Source of the DNA: Ornithinimicrobium laminariae
GTDB taxonomy: Bacteria; Actinomycetota; Actinomycetes; Actinomycetales; Dermatophilaceae
DNA: 64,000 nt
Direction: 5' to 3'
NCBI RefSeq assembly: GCF_019457945.1
Contig: NZ_JAHZSU010000001.1
Span: 830,898-894,897, forward strand
Made by a program: the position numbers and the translations under genes. Positions 63,027 to 64,000 of the stretch are shown here, piece after piece (the stretch's first letter is position 1; every line of letters starts with the position of its first letter). Under the pieces are notes generated by a model. It worked only from the letters and a program-made list of their open reading frames with translations. It was not told the origin of the DNA and ran no database searches.

Positions 63027-63663
63027 TCCCGTTGTTGAAGTTGACGGTGTGCCCGATCAGATCATCGCGGTCGACCGCCGCAACGATTACCGAGGCAACG
63101 TCATCGCGCGACACTGAGTCGTTCTCCAACTCGGTACCGACACGGCCATCAGCCTCTTGCACCTCGATGGAGCCAGTTGCGGGGTCGTCCGTCAACGCAC
63201 TGGGGCCCAGGACGGTCCAGTCCAAGTCGCTGTCTCGTAGCGCCTTGTCGGCCTCGGCCTTTGACTGCGCGTAGGGGTAGAAGCTGTGATCGCTCGACAG
63301 CCCGTGAGCGAGGCTGGCACCGAAGTAGGACACCATCACGTATCTCTTGAGCCCAGCTTGCGCGGCACCCGACATGGATGCGATCGCTGCGTCGCGGTCG
63401 ATGGCATAGGTCAGCTCCGGAGATCCGCCACCGGCACCAGCAGACCATACAACGACGTCTTGCGCCGCAAACAACTTTGCGAAGCTCTTAGCATTGCGGC
63501 CGTTGAGGTCGGCCACGACTGCTGTGGCTCCAAGGCTCTCAATCGTGGGCACCTGCTCGGTCTTACGAATCACAGACGTGACCTCATGCCCGGCTGCCAC
63601 CAACTTCGGTGTCGCTAGCCGTGCAATCTTCCCGTGTCCCCCAAGGATGATGATTCGTGCCAT
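62980..63663 (-). CDS. NAD(P)-binding atypical SDR (NAD(P)H-binding protein)
   Basis: 227 residues from ATG 63663 (GAGG upstream). Rossmann start IIILGGHGKIARLATPKLV, VVADLNG, RYVMVSYFG and YAQSKAEADKALRDSDLDWTVL, with the YxxxK pair at YAQSK. It matches the SDR_a5/NmrA-like type, which often senses NAD(P) or acts as an oxidoreductase. Convergent overlap of 47 bases with the phosphoesterase gene. Confidence 0.82.
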   Translation of the reverse strand: MARIIILGGHGKIARLATPKLVAAGHEVTSVIRKTEQVPTIESLGATAVVADLNGRNAKSFAKLFAAQDVVVWSAGAGGGSPELTYAIDRDAAIASMSGAAQAGLKRYVMVSYFGASLAHGLSSDHSFYPYAQSKAEADKALRDSDLDWTVLGPSALTDDPATGSIEVQEADGRVGTELENDSVSRDDVASVIVAAVDRDDLIGHTVNFNNGTSSIPEAFDSLLAES

Positions 63664-63957
63664 TACTAACCTCAATCTTCGAAACGATTCGTGCTTCGTC
63701 CTAAGTTAACGATATTCACGGCCCCGCTATTTCCTCAGCCGGAATCTACCGCCGGCTGGTGCGTCATCAAGGACTACCCCGGCTAGCTTGGCGTACCCGC
63801 AGGCCCTCGCGCTACCGCGGTTTTGGTGGGTGCGTGGTGGGTGTGCGGAAGAATGGGGTGGGTTATTTGCCGCAGGAAAGGGGGTTCTGTGAATGGGTTT
63901 AGCCCCGCAAACGCAACCCTGTGTTGGGTTGGTTTGCGGGGCTAACCGTGAATGGTT
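63664..63957. other. Spacer between the SDR gene and the rRNA locus
   Basis: No gene is recognised; the long minus-strand open frame here runs into the 5S sequence and is not real. The only clear structure is the hairpin at 63899-63945. Confidence 0.5.
63899..63945 (-). terminator. Terminator-like hairpin downstream of 5S rRNA
   Basis: TTAGCCCCGCAAAC (63899-63912) pairs with GTTTGCGGGGCTAA (63932-63945), and inside it CAACCC pairs with GGGTTG: 20 bp with one bulged base. It lies 13 bases beyond the 5S 3' end. Confidence 0.7.
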
Positions 63958-64000
63958 GTCCGGCGGTGTCCTACTCTCCCACACCGTTCCCAGTGCAGTA
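63958..64000 (-). rRNA. rrf: 5S ribosomal RNA, 3' part (continues beyond the window)
   Basis: On the minus strand the last 43 bases read TACTGCACTGGGAACGGTGT then GGGAGAGTAGGACACCGCCG, the conserved 3' end of bacterial 5S rRNA. The 5' part and the rest of the rRNA operon lie past the window end. Confidence 0.93.

Noticed and set aside
63727..63984. 85-codon minus-strand frame near the rRNA
   Set aside because: It runs into the 5S sequence and over the terminator hairpin.
1..64000. CRISPR arrays, intact insertion sequences or prophage genes
   Set aside because: No regularly spaced repeats, complete transposase or phage structural genes were seen; the only mobile-element trace is the dead IS30 fragment.

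Overview
The window is about 60% G+C and looks like chromosomal DNA of an actinobacterium (Actinomycetota; I cannot fix the order). Typical actinobacterial families present are a SCO7613-type polytopic membrane protein, DUF4235, an FHA protein with a Gly/Arg-rich tail, a DUF4333 lipoprotein, the circularly permuted ATP-grasp/alpha-E/transglutaminase set and Tat-exported proteins. Many genes also start exactly where transcription should start: a TANNNT box, six bases, then ATG or GTG.

Layout. 0-5 kb: a UvrA paralogue cut by the window edge, an ArsR-like regulator and an M23 peptidase, then a small protein and an FHA protein. 5-12 kb: two serine hydrolases of the 6-aminohexanoate-dimer-hydrolase type surround a nucleosidase and an ATP-grasp ligase, with an alpha/beta hydrolase and a D-amino-acid-type PLP enzyme. 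12-14 kb: YceI, a MarR regulator and an MFS exporter. 15-20 kb: a Tat-exported protein, a molybdopterin oxidoreductase with its reductase, a frameshifted CMD-family gene and a SulP transporter. 20-31 kb: PdxK/ThiD kinase, S4 protein, CPBP protease, a large secreted subtilase with three cell-wall-binding repeats, a giant membrane protein, DUF2891 and a thioesterase. 32-36 kb: a thiBPQ thiamine importer (minus strand) behind a TPP riboswitch whose downstream hairpin can hide the thiB ribosome-binding site. 36-40 kb: glycosyltransferase, ATP-grasp protein and esterase. 40-42 kb: a MauE-thioredoxin-thioredoxin fusion paired with a cysteine-rich Tat substrate. 42.6-47.5 kb: a dapB-dapA-dapD-dapC-decarboxylase operon followed by an IS30 transposase relic. 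48-54 kb: DUF4333 lipoprotein, hydrolase, YbaK, CP-ATP-grasp/alpha-E/transglutaminase set plus a second transglutaminase. 54-64 kb: nucleoside transporter, cobT-cobS, quinone oxidoreductase, lipoprotein, Nudix, flavoprotein dehydrogenase, metallophosphoesterase and an NAD(P)-binding protein. The window ends in the 3' part of a 5S rRNA on the minus strand.

The best candidates for something new are (i) the DAP-pathway operon, whose DapD is of the short ~270-residue type and whose last gene resembles BtrK-type decarboxylases more than LysA; (ii) the MauE-Trx-Trx fusion with its 16-cysteine exported partner; and (iii) the systematic leaderless promoters, including divergent pairs whose -10 boxes abut or overlap.
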